From Anaerolineales bacterium UBA2317 (GTDB lineage Bacteria; Chloroflexota; Anaerolineae; Anaerolineales; Villigracilaceae): a stretch of DNA of 24,436 nucleotides. Below are positions 13,400-21,160 of this stretch, piece by piece. Below the pieces are notes generated by a model. The model was given only the letters and a program-made list of their open reading frames with translations. It had not been told where the DNA came from and ran no database searches. The DNA is taken from assembly GCA_002345215.1 (NCBI GenBank), contig DDVH01000036.1, positions 1 through 24,436 of the forward strand, given 5' to 3'. Made by a program: the position numbers and the translations under genes. How positions within the stretch are numbered: the first letter of the stretch is position 1; each line of letters begins with the position of its first letter.

Positions 13400-13430
13400 G
13401 AGGATGGCAGAGATGTCATCCTCTTTTGTT
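13400..13430 (+). terminator. Intrinsic terminator after the DUF4349 gene
   Basis: GAGGATG...CATCCTC (stem about 7-9 bp, loop AGAGAT region) followed by TTTTGTTTT. The -10 box of rsmG overlaps its T-run end. Confidence 0.8.
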
Positions 13431-13431
13431 T

Positions 13432-13437
13432 TATAAT
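13432..13437 (+). promoter_or_regulatory. -10 box of rsmG, leaderless start
   Basis: TATAAT with 6 nt to the ATG at 13444 and no ribosome site. The frame is open to 13426, but that would put the start inside the promoter, so 13444 is the better start. Confidence 0.6.
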
Positions 13438-13443
13438 CACCAA

Positions 13444-14154
13444 ATGGATTCACTAATTCAAGACGCGAAAACGTTATTCAATGTTCACCTCACAGCACGG
13501 CAAGTGATGTCTTTGATTACGTATGAAAAAGAATTGCTAGAGTGGGATCAAAAATTTAATCTCACAGCCATTCGTGATGTTGAATCAATCCGCACCAAAC
13601 ATTTTTTGGATTCATATTCCTGTGTATTAGCTTGGCAAGCAACTCCCCCGCTTCGCCTCATAGACGTGGGAACTGGGGCGGGTTTCCCCGGCATTCCTCT
13701 TAAAATCGTCTATCCTCAAATGCATGTGACATTGGTTGAATCAGTCGGCAAGAAAGCCATGTTTTGTCAGCACATCGTCAGCAAACTTGGTTTAGAAAAT
13801 ATTGACGTGATAAAAACACGCGCCGAAGATATTGGTCAGAAACCTGAGCATCGAGAATCATATGATTACGCAGTCGCTCGTGCGGTTGCAAATTTAAATA
13901 TTTTAAGTGAATATTTATTACCTTTGGTAAAAATCGGTGGGAATGTCCTTGCTCAAAAAGGGGAGACTGCTCACGCTGAGGCACAATCCGCTGAAAAGGC
14001 GATGAAAGTATTAGGTGGAAAGTTGAAGCAAATTATCCCCGTCCAATTGCCCGGCGTTGCAGATGAAAGATTTTTGGTCTTGATTGATAAAGTACATGGT
14101 ACGCCACAGAATTATCCACGCAAGGCTGGGATACCAGCGAAGACGCCATTATAA
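13444..14154 (+). CDS. rsmG: 16S rRNA (guanine-N7) methyltransferase RsmG
   Basis: A 236-aa cytoplasmic SAM-dependent methyltransferase that modifies a guanine in the 530 loop of 16S rRNA. Characteristic blocks are present: EKELLEWDQKFNLTAIRD, HFLDSYSC, the SAM motif DVGTGAGFPGIPLKIVYP (74-91), LVESVGKKAMF, RAEDIGQ, YDYAVARAVANLNILSEY and LLPLVKIGGNVLAQKG. The C-terminal strand is followed by PRKAGIPAKTPL, the usual RsmG ending. It is not near gidA/mnmG here. The start at 13444 follows from the TATAAT box 6 nt upstream; translation probably begins on a leaderless message. It ends against the STAS-like gene on the other strand with no spacer. Confidence 0.97.
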   Translation: MDSLIQDAKTLFNVHLTARQVMSLITYEKELLEWDQKFNLTAIRDVESIRTKHFLDSYSCVLAWQATPPLRLIDVGTGAGFPGIPLKIVYPQMHVTLVESVGKKAMFCQHIVSKLGLENIDVIKTRAEDIGQKPEHRESYDYAVARAVANLNILSEYLLPLVKIGGNVLAQKGETAHAEAQSAEKAMKVLGGKLKQIIPVQLPGVADERFLVLIDKVHGTPQNYPRKAGIPAKTPL

Positions 14155-14520
14155 CTATTCACCTAAAACCCATGCTCTTGCCTCATCAATATCATCAAAT
14201 TGACGGAAGTTATATCCGCGGTTACGGAAGACTGTTTCCATAAAGCGAGTATTTTCTGTTAATTCTTTGAAGACCATGGCAATCTTCCATGTGTAAGGCA
14301 TGCCGATTTCTTTGTTGATATCTGGGCGTTCGTAGTATTCTAGAATGGTTAATTCAAAAACGGTATCACGATGGTCAACGAGTTGTTTTTGACATGCATA
14401 TTTTCCCATAGCCTGAACAACATCCCTAAGCATGGAATTTGCTTCTTCTTTGGTTAATACTCCCTTGGTTTTGATATAAAGCAATTTTTCATCTGCAAGA
14501 TATTCAATCTTCCATTCCAT
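14155..14520 (-). CDS. Small STAS/SpoIIAA-like protein
   Basis: A 121-aa protein (MEWKIEYLADEKLLYIKTKG start) with the strand-helix alternation of the SpoIIAA/STAS-like fold: two N-terminal strands, helix TKEEANSMLRDVVQAM, strand QKQLVDHRDT, helix, strand WKIAMVF, helix FMETVFRNRG and terminal DDIDEARAWVLGE, a typical ending of this group. Such proteins bind lipids or act as regulators; nothing here shows which. The start at 14520 is favoured because TATATT stands 6 nt upstream (leaderless pattern). It converges with rsmG (stops adjacent) and follows the cytochrome gene's terminator. Confidence 0.72.
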   Translation of the reverse strand: MEWKIEYLADEKLLYIKTKGVLTKEEANSMLRDVVQAMGKYACQKQLVDHRDTVFELTILEYYERPDINKEIGMPYTWKIAMVFKELTENTRFMETVFRNRGYNFRQFDDIDEARAWVLGE

Positions 14521-14537
14521 GAGAGAAATATAATCCA

Positions 14538-14577
14538 AAAAGCAGGACAGAACATAACAATATTCTGTCCTGCTTTT
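14538..14577 (-). terminator. Terminator after the cytochrome b561 gene
   Basis: AGCAGGACAGAA and TTCTGTCCTGCT form a 12-bp perfect stem flanked by A and T runs on both sides, so it can work in both directions. On the minus strand it follows the cytochrome gene by 30 nt. Confidence 0.85.
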
Positions 14578-14607
14578 GTTAAATTGACTGTCACCTATAT
14601 TAGTTGT

Positions 14608-15144
14608 TTATGATTTTCCAAACCACATGCGGGCAATTAGATTATCTTTCCGCACGAATTGATGATATAAAGCCGCGCCGACGTGAAGCAAAACTAGCAC
14701 CAACAGCACCCAAGATAAAAGTCCATGACCGTTGCGGGGTAAGTAATCAAAAAAATTAGTGGGGTAGGCTTGTGCTCCACTAAACACGCCCGGCAGATTT
14801 GCTAGTTGATACATGCCCAATCCACTAATTGCCATGCCAATCAATAAAATATAAAATAAAACATGCACGGCTTTGCCAACAAAATTCAAAAAGGCATTGC
14901 CGGCATCAGCTGGAGCAGGGCTTTTGGTTGTGAATCTTAAAATCAGACGGGCTATCAATAAAATTGTAATTGCCGCGCCAATATAAGTATGGCTTTGCAA
15001 TACCATTACCTTTTGCGGGTCTTGTGGCGATATGGATGGCATCGCAAATTTGCCGACACCTAACATCATAAAGACCAAGAGTGCCATAAGCCAGTGAATG
15101 ACAACATGAACAGTGTGATAACGTTTTGGGGTTGTTTCAGACAT
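14608..15144 (-). CDS. Cytochrome b561-type membrane protein
   Basis: A 178-aa protein with four membrane helices (about 14-34, 50-70, 86-108, 138-160). Histidines in VIHWLMALLV, LQSHTYIG, KAVHVLFY and LLHVGAALYHQF sit where the prokaryotic cytochrome b561 family (CybB type) places its heme-b ligands. Family members pass electrons between quinol and other carriers at the membrane, sometimes to remove superoxide. The exact partner is unknown. ATG 15144 is preferred to 15150 because GGAG stands 6 nt before it. The gene diverges from ssb; the spacer holds no other gene. Confidence 0.9.
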   Translation of the reverse strand: MSETTPKRYHTVHVVIHWLMALLVFMMLGVGKFAMPSISPQDPQKVMVLQSHTYIGAAITILLIARLILRFTTKSPAPADAGNAFLNFVGKAVHVLFYILLIGMAISGLGMYQLANLPGVFSGAQAYPTNFFDYLPRNGHGLLSWVLLVLVLLHVGAALYHQFVRKDNLIARMWFGKS

Positions 15145-15304
15145 ACTCATCTCCTTTTTTCTATTAATAAATTAGATAGCCTAACAATATATTTTTCTTA
15201 CAGATTTAAGTATAGCCCAAATATCACAAGTAAGAGTACAATACAAATTGTTTCATTTATCCCCGCCGTTTTTCGACGGGTACCTATTACTCAAGGAGAT
15301 GCAC

Positions 15305-15733
15305 ATGTATCACACTATCATTATCGTCGGCAATGTAGGCAAAGACCCTGAAATGCGTTATACCCCATCAGGTCAGGCTGTCACTTCTTTTTCAGTCGCA
15401 ACTAATCGTCAATACACATCTGGAAATGGAGAGCAAATCAAAGAAACAATTTGGTTTCGTGTTTCAACATGGGGGAAGACCGCTGAAGTTTGCAATCAAT
15501 ATGTAAAAAAAGGTTCCAAAGTTTTAATTGAAGGTAGACTCACACCAGATAAAGCCACAGGTGGTCCACGTATTTGGACGAAGCAAGATGGCACCGCTGG
15601 TTCATCTTTTGAAGTGACCGCTCAAACCGTACGATTTTTATCTTCACGTGGAGATAATGAAGGCGGACCAGTTTCTGGTGGCGGTGGCATGGAAATGGCT
15701 GAACTTCCGCCGGAAGATGATATTCCATTCTAA
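15305..15733 (+). CDS. ssb: Single-stranded DNA-binding protein
   Basis: A 142-aa SSB. The OB fold covers about 1-112 (IIIVGNVGKDPEMRYTPSGQ, TSFSVATNRQY, ETIWFRVSTWGKTAEVCNQY, GSKVLIEGRL, FEVTAQTVRFL), followed by a short Gly-rich linker and the acidic protein-interaction tip PPEDDIPF. It coats ssDNA in replication and repair and recruits partners by its tip. The linker is short for the family. The start at 15305 has AAGGAG about 7 nt upstream. A GC hairpin around 15262-15280 (CCCGCCG...CGACGGG) stands between promoter and start and may affect translation. Confidence 0.97.
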   Translation: MYHTIIIVGNVGKDPEMRYTPSGQAVTSFSVATNRQYTSGNGEQIKETIWFRVSTWGKTAEVCNQYVKKGSKVLIEGRLTPDKATGGPRIWTKQDGTAGSSFEVTAQTVRFLSSRGDNEGGPVSGGGGMEMAELPPEDDIPF

Positions 15734-15748
15734 AGAATCCAATCACTA

Positions 15749-15815
15749 GCCACAGAGACCACTGAGAAAAATGAGTTTAAACGCTCTTCTCAAAAATCTC
15801 TGTGACCTCTGTGGC
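15749..15815. repeat. Inverted repeat GCCACAGAG / CTCTGTGGC
   Basis: Nine perfect base pairs at the ends (15749-15757 and 15807-15815), with further CTGAGAAAAATGAG / CTTCTCAAAAATCTC similarity inside. It occupies the ssb to DUF3467 spacer. CACAGAG-type repeats are common dispersed elements in environmental genomes (from memory). It is followed by A-runs on the plus strand, so it is not a good plus-strand terminator. Confidence 0.7.
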
Positions 15816-15834
15816 AAAAAAATTTAACAAAATT

Positions 15835-16185
15835 ATGACAACTCCCCCCATCCCCCAAAAACCTGCTGGACCCACACTCGAACTCCCTGCTAATTTAGAA
15901 CCTACATACGCCAACTTGGCTCGCATTGCACATTCACCATCTGATATTGTGATTGACTTCGCACATCTCTTACCTGGTGAACCTCGTGCAAAAATTGGTG
16001 CACGTGTAATTATGACCCCACTCAATGTAAAATTATTAATGCGAGCCTTAGCTGATAACCTTGCTCGTTACGAAGCCGCATTTGGCGAAATTCAAATTCC
16101 CACCAACTCCACACTAGCAGATAATTTATTCAAACCATTTCAAGGTCCGCCACCTGAACCACCAAAAGAACCAACCAAAGAATAA
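15835..16185 (+). CDS. DUF3467 family protein
   Basis: A 116-aa protein with the DUF3467 core: EPTYANLARIAHSPSDIVIDFAH, LPGEPRAKIGARVIMTP, then MRALADNLARYEAAFGEI. The N-terminus and C-terminus are Pro-rich and probably flexible. Function is unknown; the family is small, cytoplasmic and common in bacteria and archaea. The ATG at 15835 is preferred; upstream in-frame codons lie in the inverted repeat. It is separated from the translin-like gene by 2 nt, so the two are likely cotranscribed. No Shine-Dalgarno is visible. Confidence 0.88.
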   Translation: MTTPPIPQKPAGPTLELPANLEPTYANLARIAHSPSDIVIDFAHLLPGEPRAKIGARVIMTPLNVKLLMRALADNLARYEAAFGEIQIPTNSTLADNLFKPFQGPPPEPPKEPTKE

Positions 16186-16187
16186 CT

Positions 16188-16865
16188 ATGCAAAAACTTG
16201 AAAGCATTGCTGAACAAATTCGCAAAGAGTTTGACTCGCAAACATCTGCGCGCGATAACGCATTGGCGCAAGCACGTCAACTAACGCGTGCTTGTTCTTT
16301 AGCCATTCGCGCCGTCCATCGTGATGATGTGGAAGGCATGAATACGAATTTGGGAGAAGCAAGTCAACTCGCAAATAATTTACGAGACTCACTCAAAAAC
16401 TATCCCGACTTGTTTTATGCAGGCTACACTCAAGATGCATTAAAAGAATTTGTGGAAGCCAATATCACTTGTGCTTTGATAAGAAACCAACCGCTTCAAA
16501 CGCCGGGAGAGTTGGGCGTTGAACCTGCTACATACCTCAACGGGTTAGCAGAAGTGATTGGCGAACTTCGTCGCCGCACATTAGATATTCTCCGTCACGG
16601 ATATTCAGAAGAAGCAGAGCGTTTGCTTGGTATTATGGATGAAATTTATTCAATCTTAGTGACTATGGATTATCCCGATGCCATCACAAACGGTTTACGC
16701 CGCCAAACAGATGTAGCCCGCGGAATCATTGAAAAAACACGTGGCGATATTACTTTTAGTCTACGTGGCGAGCATTTAGAGCAATCTATCAACTCATTGC
16801 TCAAGCAGATGAATGGCAAACAGGTTGACGGTCAAAGTGGAAGCGGGAATATCATCGAGCCGTAA
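16188..16865 (+). CDS. Translin/TRAX-like protein
   Basis: A 225-aa all-helical protein. After an N-terminal helix (ESIAEQIRKEFDSQTSARD) and QLTRACSLAIRAVHR, it shows the translin-superfamily pattern: FVEANITCALI (88-98), PATYLNGLAEVIGELRRRTLDILRHG (113-138), EEAERLLGIMDEIYSILVTMDYP, and RRQTDVARGIIEKTRGDIT. Acidic residues near E87/E90 and E122/E126 fall where TRAX places catalytic carboxylates, so RNase activity is possible but unproven. Eukaryotic translin-TRAX (C3PO) degrades RNA; archaeal and bacterial relatives are less known. It sits between DUF3467 and a membrane protein gene in a close-packed plus-strand set. Confidence 0.8.
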   Translation: MQKLESIAEQIRKEFDSQTSARDNALAQARQLTRACSLAIRAVHRDDVEGMNTNLGEASQLANNLRDSLKNYPDLFYAGYTQDALKEFVEANITCALIRNQPLQTPGELGVEPATYLNGLAEVIGELRRRTLDILRHGYSEEAERLLGIMDEIYSILVTMDYPDAITNGLRRQTDVARGIIEKTRGDITFSLRGEHLEQSINSLLKQMNGKQVDGQSGSGNIIEP

Positions 16866-16882
16866 AAGGAATCGTTAAGTCT

Positions 16883-17494
16883 ATGGCAAAACGCGGACGG
16901 CGTTATCCTCTTGTACTTTATACTCACATCATCAATCGTTGGTGGCCCGCGATTTTTACTTTAGGGCTTTTCATGTTGCTTTTGGCGTGGGGCGTTTACA
17001 GTTGGGGATTTGAACAATGGCGTTGGGTAACATTGGCAAGCGTTGGTGGCGTTTTAATTTTTGTGGGTTTATTTTTATGGCTCATTCGCAAAAGCGCGTA
17101 TGTGCAACCAAACAAAGATTATTTACGACTAGCCACACCACTTTTGAAATTAAATATTTCATATAAAAGAATTCGCCGTACCAGTTCTTCAACGATGGCT
17201 TCGTTGTTCCCGCCAAACAGTGTCAGCAAATCACAATTGGATGTGATTGAATCATTAGCCAAGATGACAGCCATTGTGATTGAGTTAAATGCTTTTCCGA
17301 TGTCGCCGATGGCATTGAGATTTTTTCTTTCATCATTCTTTTTCAAAGATAAAACGCCTCACTTTGTAATTCTAGTAAGTGATTGGATGCGTTTTAGCTC
17401 TGAGTTAGAAAGTTATCGTACAGGCGGCACCACATCTTCTGCCCCCCAACACAAACGCGATATTTCAATTTTGTCAAAACTACCCAAGAAATAA
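16883..17494 (+). CDS. Two-helix membrane protein of unknown function
   Basis: A 203-aa protein with a basic N-terminus (MAKRGRRYP), two membrane helices (about 22-42 and 48-70) and a cytoplasmic C-terminal domain beginning at RKSAYVQPNKDYLRL. The pattern of two helices followed by a beta-rich domain resembles bacterial PH-like (YdbT/bPH2) proteins, without a clear match. It is 17 nt after the translin-like gene and seems to close the ssb-DUF3467-translin cluster, ending at a strong terminator. Function unknown. Confidence 0.75.
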   Translation: MAKRGRRYPLVLYTHIINRWWPAIFTLGLFMLLLAWGVYSWGFEQWRWVTLASVGGVLIFVGLFLWLIRKSAYVQPNKDYLRLATPLLKLNISYKRIRRTSSSTMASLFPPNSVSKSQLDVIESLAKMTAIVIELNAFPMSPMALRFFLSSFFFKDKTPHFVILVSDWMRFSSELESYRTGGTTSSAPQHKRDISILSKLPKK

Positions 17495-17521
17495 AAAACG
17501 GACTTTATAAAGTCCGTTTTT
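17494..17521. terminator. Bidirectional terminator
   Basis: AAAAACGGACTTT / AAAGTCCGTTTTT, a perfect stem between two converging genes. It contains the stop codons of both sides or nearly so. Confidence 0.92.
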
Positions 17522-18971
17522 ATTCTTCTAAGGCTGGTAACAAAACCACAAAAGTAGAACCTTCGCCTGCTTTTGATTCCACCCACACTCTACCTTGATG
17601 GCTATCTACAATAGATTTCACAATCGCCAAACCTAATCCTGAACCTTCTACACTTTCAGGTCTATTGGTGGCACGATAAAATTTTTCAAAGATGCGGGTT
17701 TGTTCCTCTGGCGGAATACCCGGACCTGAATCTTCAATCCGCACCATCACCTGATTTTCTTGCATCGCCATCGTCACACCGATATTGCTTTCGGCAGGCG
17801 AATATTTAATGGCATTGCCAATTAAATTATCCAACATCTGACGAATCCGAATCGGGTTCGCACGCACAGGTTTTAAGTCTTTTGTAATCTCGGTGGTTAA
17901 TTTTTGTTTCTTCTTTTTGATTTGCCCATCAAAAACATCTAAAGAAAATTTAAGTACATTTTCTAATTGCACGGCTTCACGACGCGTATCAAAACCTGCT
18001 TCGAGTCTTCCTAAATCTAATAACTCATTTACTAAATTCGTAATATGTTGCACACTGCCTTGCAAACGGCGTAAAAAGTCTAATTGATTTTCATTCAAAG
18101 GTCCCGTGCGTTCAATCAATTCCATATAACCTAAAATCGCAGTTAATGGAGAACGCAAATCGTGTGAAACGGTATGAATAAAATCACTTTTGAGTCTATC
18201 CAATTCTTTCAAGTATGAAATATCTTGCATCGTCACAGCATTGCCAATGCGCGGGATCGGCGCATATTGTGCATTGAACACTCTGCCATCATCAAAATGA
18301 ATTTCGTGATATTTCAACGCTCCATCTTTTGCGCGTTCTAACAAAGCATGTAAATCTGCATTTTGTATTACATCCCGAATCCATTTACCACCTACAGTTT
18401 TATTATCCAATCGAAATGCTTCACGGATGTTTTGATTCACCATCAAAATATTTTCATTATCATCCAACAAAATCAACCCATCTTGGATATTGGAAATAAT
18501 CGCTTCTAACTTAAGGCGTTCTGATTCTGAAATTTTGGCTTTTTCTTGTAGTGAAGCAGTAGTACGCTTCACCTCACGCCTTAACCAATCCCCCAAACTT
18601 CTGGCGCGTAACATACATCGTTGTACTTCACTAACAATATCCTCAATCTTAAGCGGTGGATATAAATATCCGCTCAAGCCTGCCTTCAAAGCAGATTTTG
18701 CAAATCCTGTAGTATCTTGCTTGGCATATAAAATGATTGGCATGGTTGGGAAGCGTTCTAAAATCTCATTCGCAACTGTTAACCAATCACGTCCATCAAA
18801 TTTTTCCCCAAGAATCATCAAATCTGGAATCGCTTCTTGAATTGAACTATCTAGCGAAGCTTGTTCACGTACAATAGCCACGTCAAACCCAGCGGCATGG
18901 AGGGCTTTCTCCGCTAAATCTGAAACCGATGATTCATTTATCGCTAATAAAATCAGTTCTTTTTTCGCCAT
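17520..18971 (-). CDS. Hybrid sensor histidine kinase with pseudo-receiver and PAS domains
   Basis: A 483-aa soluble kinase: receiver-like domain (1-125), linker helix, PAS domain (about 152-255), HisKA with His 270 in FIHTVSHDLRSPLTAILGY, and HATPase with N-box NLIGNAIKYSP (382-392), DSGPGIP (414-420) and GSGLGLAIVKS (443-453). The kinase motifs are intact. The receiver is not: where DLVLLDxxLP is expected it reads DLMILGEKFDG (Gly 55 for the phospho-Asp) and the conserved Lys-Pro is Pro-Pro (YPPL). It therefore senses or docks rather than accepts phosphate. No membrane helices. The gene follows the GAF regulator by 21 nt in one operon; the output partner is not visible. Confidence 0.93.
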   Translation of the reverse strand: MAKKELILLAINESSVSDLAEKALHAAGFDVAIVREQASLDSSIQEAIPDLMILGEKFDGRDWLTVANEILERFPTMPIILYAKQDTTGFAKSALKAGLSGYLYPPLKIEDIVSEVQRCMLRARSLGDWLRREVKRTTASLQEKAKISESERLKLEAIISNIQDGLILLDDNENILMVNQNIREAFRLDNKTVGGKWIRDVIQNADLHALLERAKDGALKYHEIHFDDGRVFNAQYAPIPRIGNAVTMQDISYLKELDRLKSDFIHTVSHDLRSPLTAILGYMELIERTGPLNENQLDFLRRLQGSVQHITNLVNELLDLGRLEAGFDTRREAVQLENVLKFSLDVFDGQIKKKKQKLTTEITKDLKPVRANPIRIRQMLDNLIGNAIKYSPAESNIGVTMAMQENQVMVRIEDSGPGIPPEEQTRIFEKFYRATNRPESVEGSGLGLAIVKSIVDSHQGRVWVESKAGEGSTFVVLLPALEE

Positions 18972-18992
18972 TAGGTCAAAGAGATTTCCCGT

Positions 18993-20147
18993 CTATTTAT
19001 TTTCGGTTGGCACAACTGTTTTCTCAGAAGAACGCGCGAGTCTTTGTAAAGCGGATTGCACTGATTCAAGTGCTTTGCGTTGCTCAGCATTTAATGCACC
19101 AGGCATTTCAGTCAATAATAAATTCAACGGATAAATAGCCGCTTGCACTTCTTTTTGTGTTGATGCCCTTAAACTTTCCAAAGCGGCATGACGATGCTTT
19201 TCACTAGCACGCGCATTTTCAACACTTTGCTCTAAAGCACGGAACAATCTGGCATTAACCAACGAAATCGAAGCATAATCAGCCATGGCTTCTAACATCG
19301 TTTGCGCATCACGCACAAATTCGCGGTCAGTTTTTCGCACGACAATTAACAAACCAATCACTTCATTTTTGATTTTGATAGGAATCACACCCACCGATTT
19401 ACCCAATGCCGAAATTTTAAACTTCTGCACTGGCGAACCATTCATAAACAAACTTTCACCAGAAAGTGCCACCAACGAACTGACACCATCATCTACAGGC
19501 TGATTCACTTTCTTCGCCCAAGATTCAGGTAAATGACGATGTGCTTTCAATAAATATGTCGCACTTTTATCCTCACGCAACATCAACCAACACATATCAG
19601 ATTCGCCCAATTGCAAAGCACTTTCTAAAATACGGTCAAACAATAATCTTTGATCTGTAATCGAAACCACAGCCTTAGCAGTGCCAAGAATTGTGGTCAA
19701 ATCTCTTAATCGTTTTTGCAACTCGTCATTGGTTACTTTCAATTGACGGTCTAATTTTTGTCTTTCACGGGCTTCTTGAGTCTGCTTTAATGCCCGTTCA
19801 ACAATCGAAACAACTTCGGCATCACGCAGGGGCCAGAACATCACATCCATAGCGCCTAAACGAAACGCTTGAATGGCATCATGTTCTTGACCTTTTTCGG
19901 CAATCACAATCACCGGCGATTTTATATTTTGCGAAGAAACCGCCGCTAGCAAATCTTTTCCGCTGAGGCCAGGTAAATTTATATTTGCAAGAATCAGGTC
20001 TGGGGGAGTCTGAAGCGAATGTTTCAGAGCAGATGCCGCGTCCCCCACCACAGTCACCTTATACCCAAGCGGCTGAAGAGATTGTCTACCAATCAAATCT
20101 GCGATATCTGGGTCATTTTCAACAATGAGAATTTGTTCGCCAGCCAT
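18993..20147 (-). CDS. Pseudo-receiver plus GAF domain regulator
   Basis: A 384-aa cytoplasmic protein: receiver-like domain (1-125), coiled coil (ARERQKLDRQLKVTNDELQKRL, about 130-155), a GAF domain (about 160-310) and a C-terminal helical part. The phospho-acceptor position holds Asn 55 (LILANINLPG), the acidic pocket reads VENDPD and the conserved Lys-Pro is Trp-Pro (FWPL), so phosphorylation is unlikely. The C-terminal helix (ESLRASTQKEVQAAIYPLNLLL) resembles a dimerisation region without a catalytic domain. The ATG at 20147 has AAGGA about 6 nt upstream. It probably senses a small ligand and works with the kinase encoded next. Confidence 0.88.
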   Translation of the reverse strand: MAGEQILIVENDPDIADLIGRQSLQPLGYKVTVVGDAASALKHSLQTPPDLILANINLPGLSGKDLLAAVSSQNIKSPVIVIAEKGQEHDAIQAFRLGAMDVMFWPLRDAEVVSIVERALKQTQEARERQKLDRQLKVTNDELQKRLRDLTTILGTAKAVVSITDQRLLFDRILESALQLGESDMCWLMLREDKSATYLLKAHRHLPESWAKKVNQPVDDGVSSLVALSGESLFMNGSPVQKFKISALGKSVGVIPIKIKNEVIGLLIVVRKTDREFVRDAQTMLEAMADYASISLVNARLFRALEQSVENARASEKHRHAALESLRASTQKEVQAAIYPLNLLLTEMPGALNAEQRKALESVQSALQRLARSSEKTVVPTENK

Positions 20148-20181
20148 AGGAGTCCTTTTTATGATTCTATCATCTTTCGAG

Positions 20182-20187
20182 TACAAT
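20182..20187 (+). promoter_or_regulatory. -10 box of the glycosyltransferase gene, leaderless start
   Basis: TACAAT lies 7 nt before the ATG at 20195 with no ribosome site. The divergent regulator gene starts only 47 nt away, so both promoters share a very short spacer. Confidence 0.55.
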
Positions 20188-20194
20188 CCCGCTT

Positions 20195-21160
20195 ATGAAT
20201 TTTGAAAGTCACAAAATTGTCATTATTATTCCTGCCTACCGTGTAGAACAGGATATTGAAAAAGTTTTGCGCGGAATTCCTGATTATGTAAAACACATCA
20301 TTGTTGTTGACGATGCTTCGCCCGATTCAACCTCTATGGTGATAACTGCTCTTTCCAATTCAGACAGTCGACTCATCCTGATACAACATTCGCACAATCA
20401 AGGTGTTGGCGGAGCGATGATTTCGGGCTTCAAAAAAGCGTTAGAACTCGGCGCACAAATTGTGGTGAAAATTGATGGCGATGGTCAAATGGATGCTTCC
20501 TACATTCCCGCTTTGATTACGCCTTTGATTCAAGGCAAAGCCGATTACACCAAAGGCAATCGCTTTCGAGATTTTTCATCATTACAAAAAATGCCATTAA
20601 TTCGACGCGTAGGAAATTTAGGATTAAGTTTTTTAACCAAAGCCGCCACAGGTTACTGGAACATTTTTGACCCAACCAATGGATTTTTCGCCATCCGTGC
20701 AGAAGTATTAGCGCAACTTCCGCTTGAAAAAATTGATAAACGCTACTTCTTTGAAACATCTATGTTAGCAAATTTATATTTGCTCAACGCTTTTGTTTTA
20801 GATATACCAATCCCTGCTCGTTACGGAAATGAAAAATCACATCTCTCTATTTATAGAACTTTGTTTGAATTTCCATATAAATTATTAATCACATTTCTTC
20901 GGCGCGTGTTACTCAAATATTACATTTACGATTTTTCAATTTTATCTTTATATTTGCTGACGGGTTTCCCGCTTTTATTATTTGGTCTTATCTTCGGCAT
21001 CACCAAATGGATTCAATATGCCCAAATCGGCGTCGCCGCACCAACAGGAACTGTCATGTTACCTACTTTATCTTTAATCCTCGGCATTCAAATTATGCTG
21101 TCAGGTATTGAGATTGATATAAAAAATTCGCCGAAAGAAGCGATTACAAATCCACTATGA
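20195..21160 (+). CDS. Family 2 glycosyltransferase with C-terminal membrane helices
   Basis: A 321-aa GT-A-fold enzyme of the dolichol/polyprenyl-phosphate sugar synthase group. Motifs: IIIPAYRVEQDIEKVL, VVDDASPD (37-44), GVGGAMISGFKKAL, KIDGDGQMD (92-100, metal and nucleotide-sugar site), NRF, DPTNGFFAIR and KRYFFETSML. Two hydrophobic helices near the C-terminus (about 246-270 and 283-305) anchor it in the membrane. It likely transfers a sugar to a polyprenyl phosphate or similar lipid. The next gene, a methyltransferase, overlaps it by 4 nt (ATGA), so they probably act in one glycan or lipid pathway. Confidence 0.92.
   Translation: MNFESHKIVIIIPAYRVEQDIEKVLRGIPDYVKHIIVVDDASPDSTSMVITALSNSDSRLILIQHSHNQGVGGAMISGFKKALELGAQIVVKIDGDGQMDASYIPALITPLIQGKADYTKGNRFRDFSSLQKMPLIRRVGNLGLSFLTKAATGYWNIFDPTNGFFAIRAEVLAQLPLEKIDKRYFFETSMLANLYLLNAFVLDIPIPARYGNEKSHLSIYRTLFEFPYKLLITFLRRVLLKYYIYDFSILSLYLLTGFPLLLFGLIFGITKWIQYAQIGVAAPTGTVMLPTLSLILGIQIMLSGIEIDIKNSPKEAITNPL

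Noticed and set aside
15749..15815. The CACAGAG inverted repeat as the ssb terminator.
   Set aside because: The stem is followed by A residues, not T, on the ssb strand, and the loop is long; it fits a dispersed repeat better.
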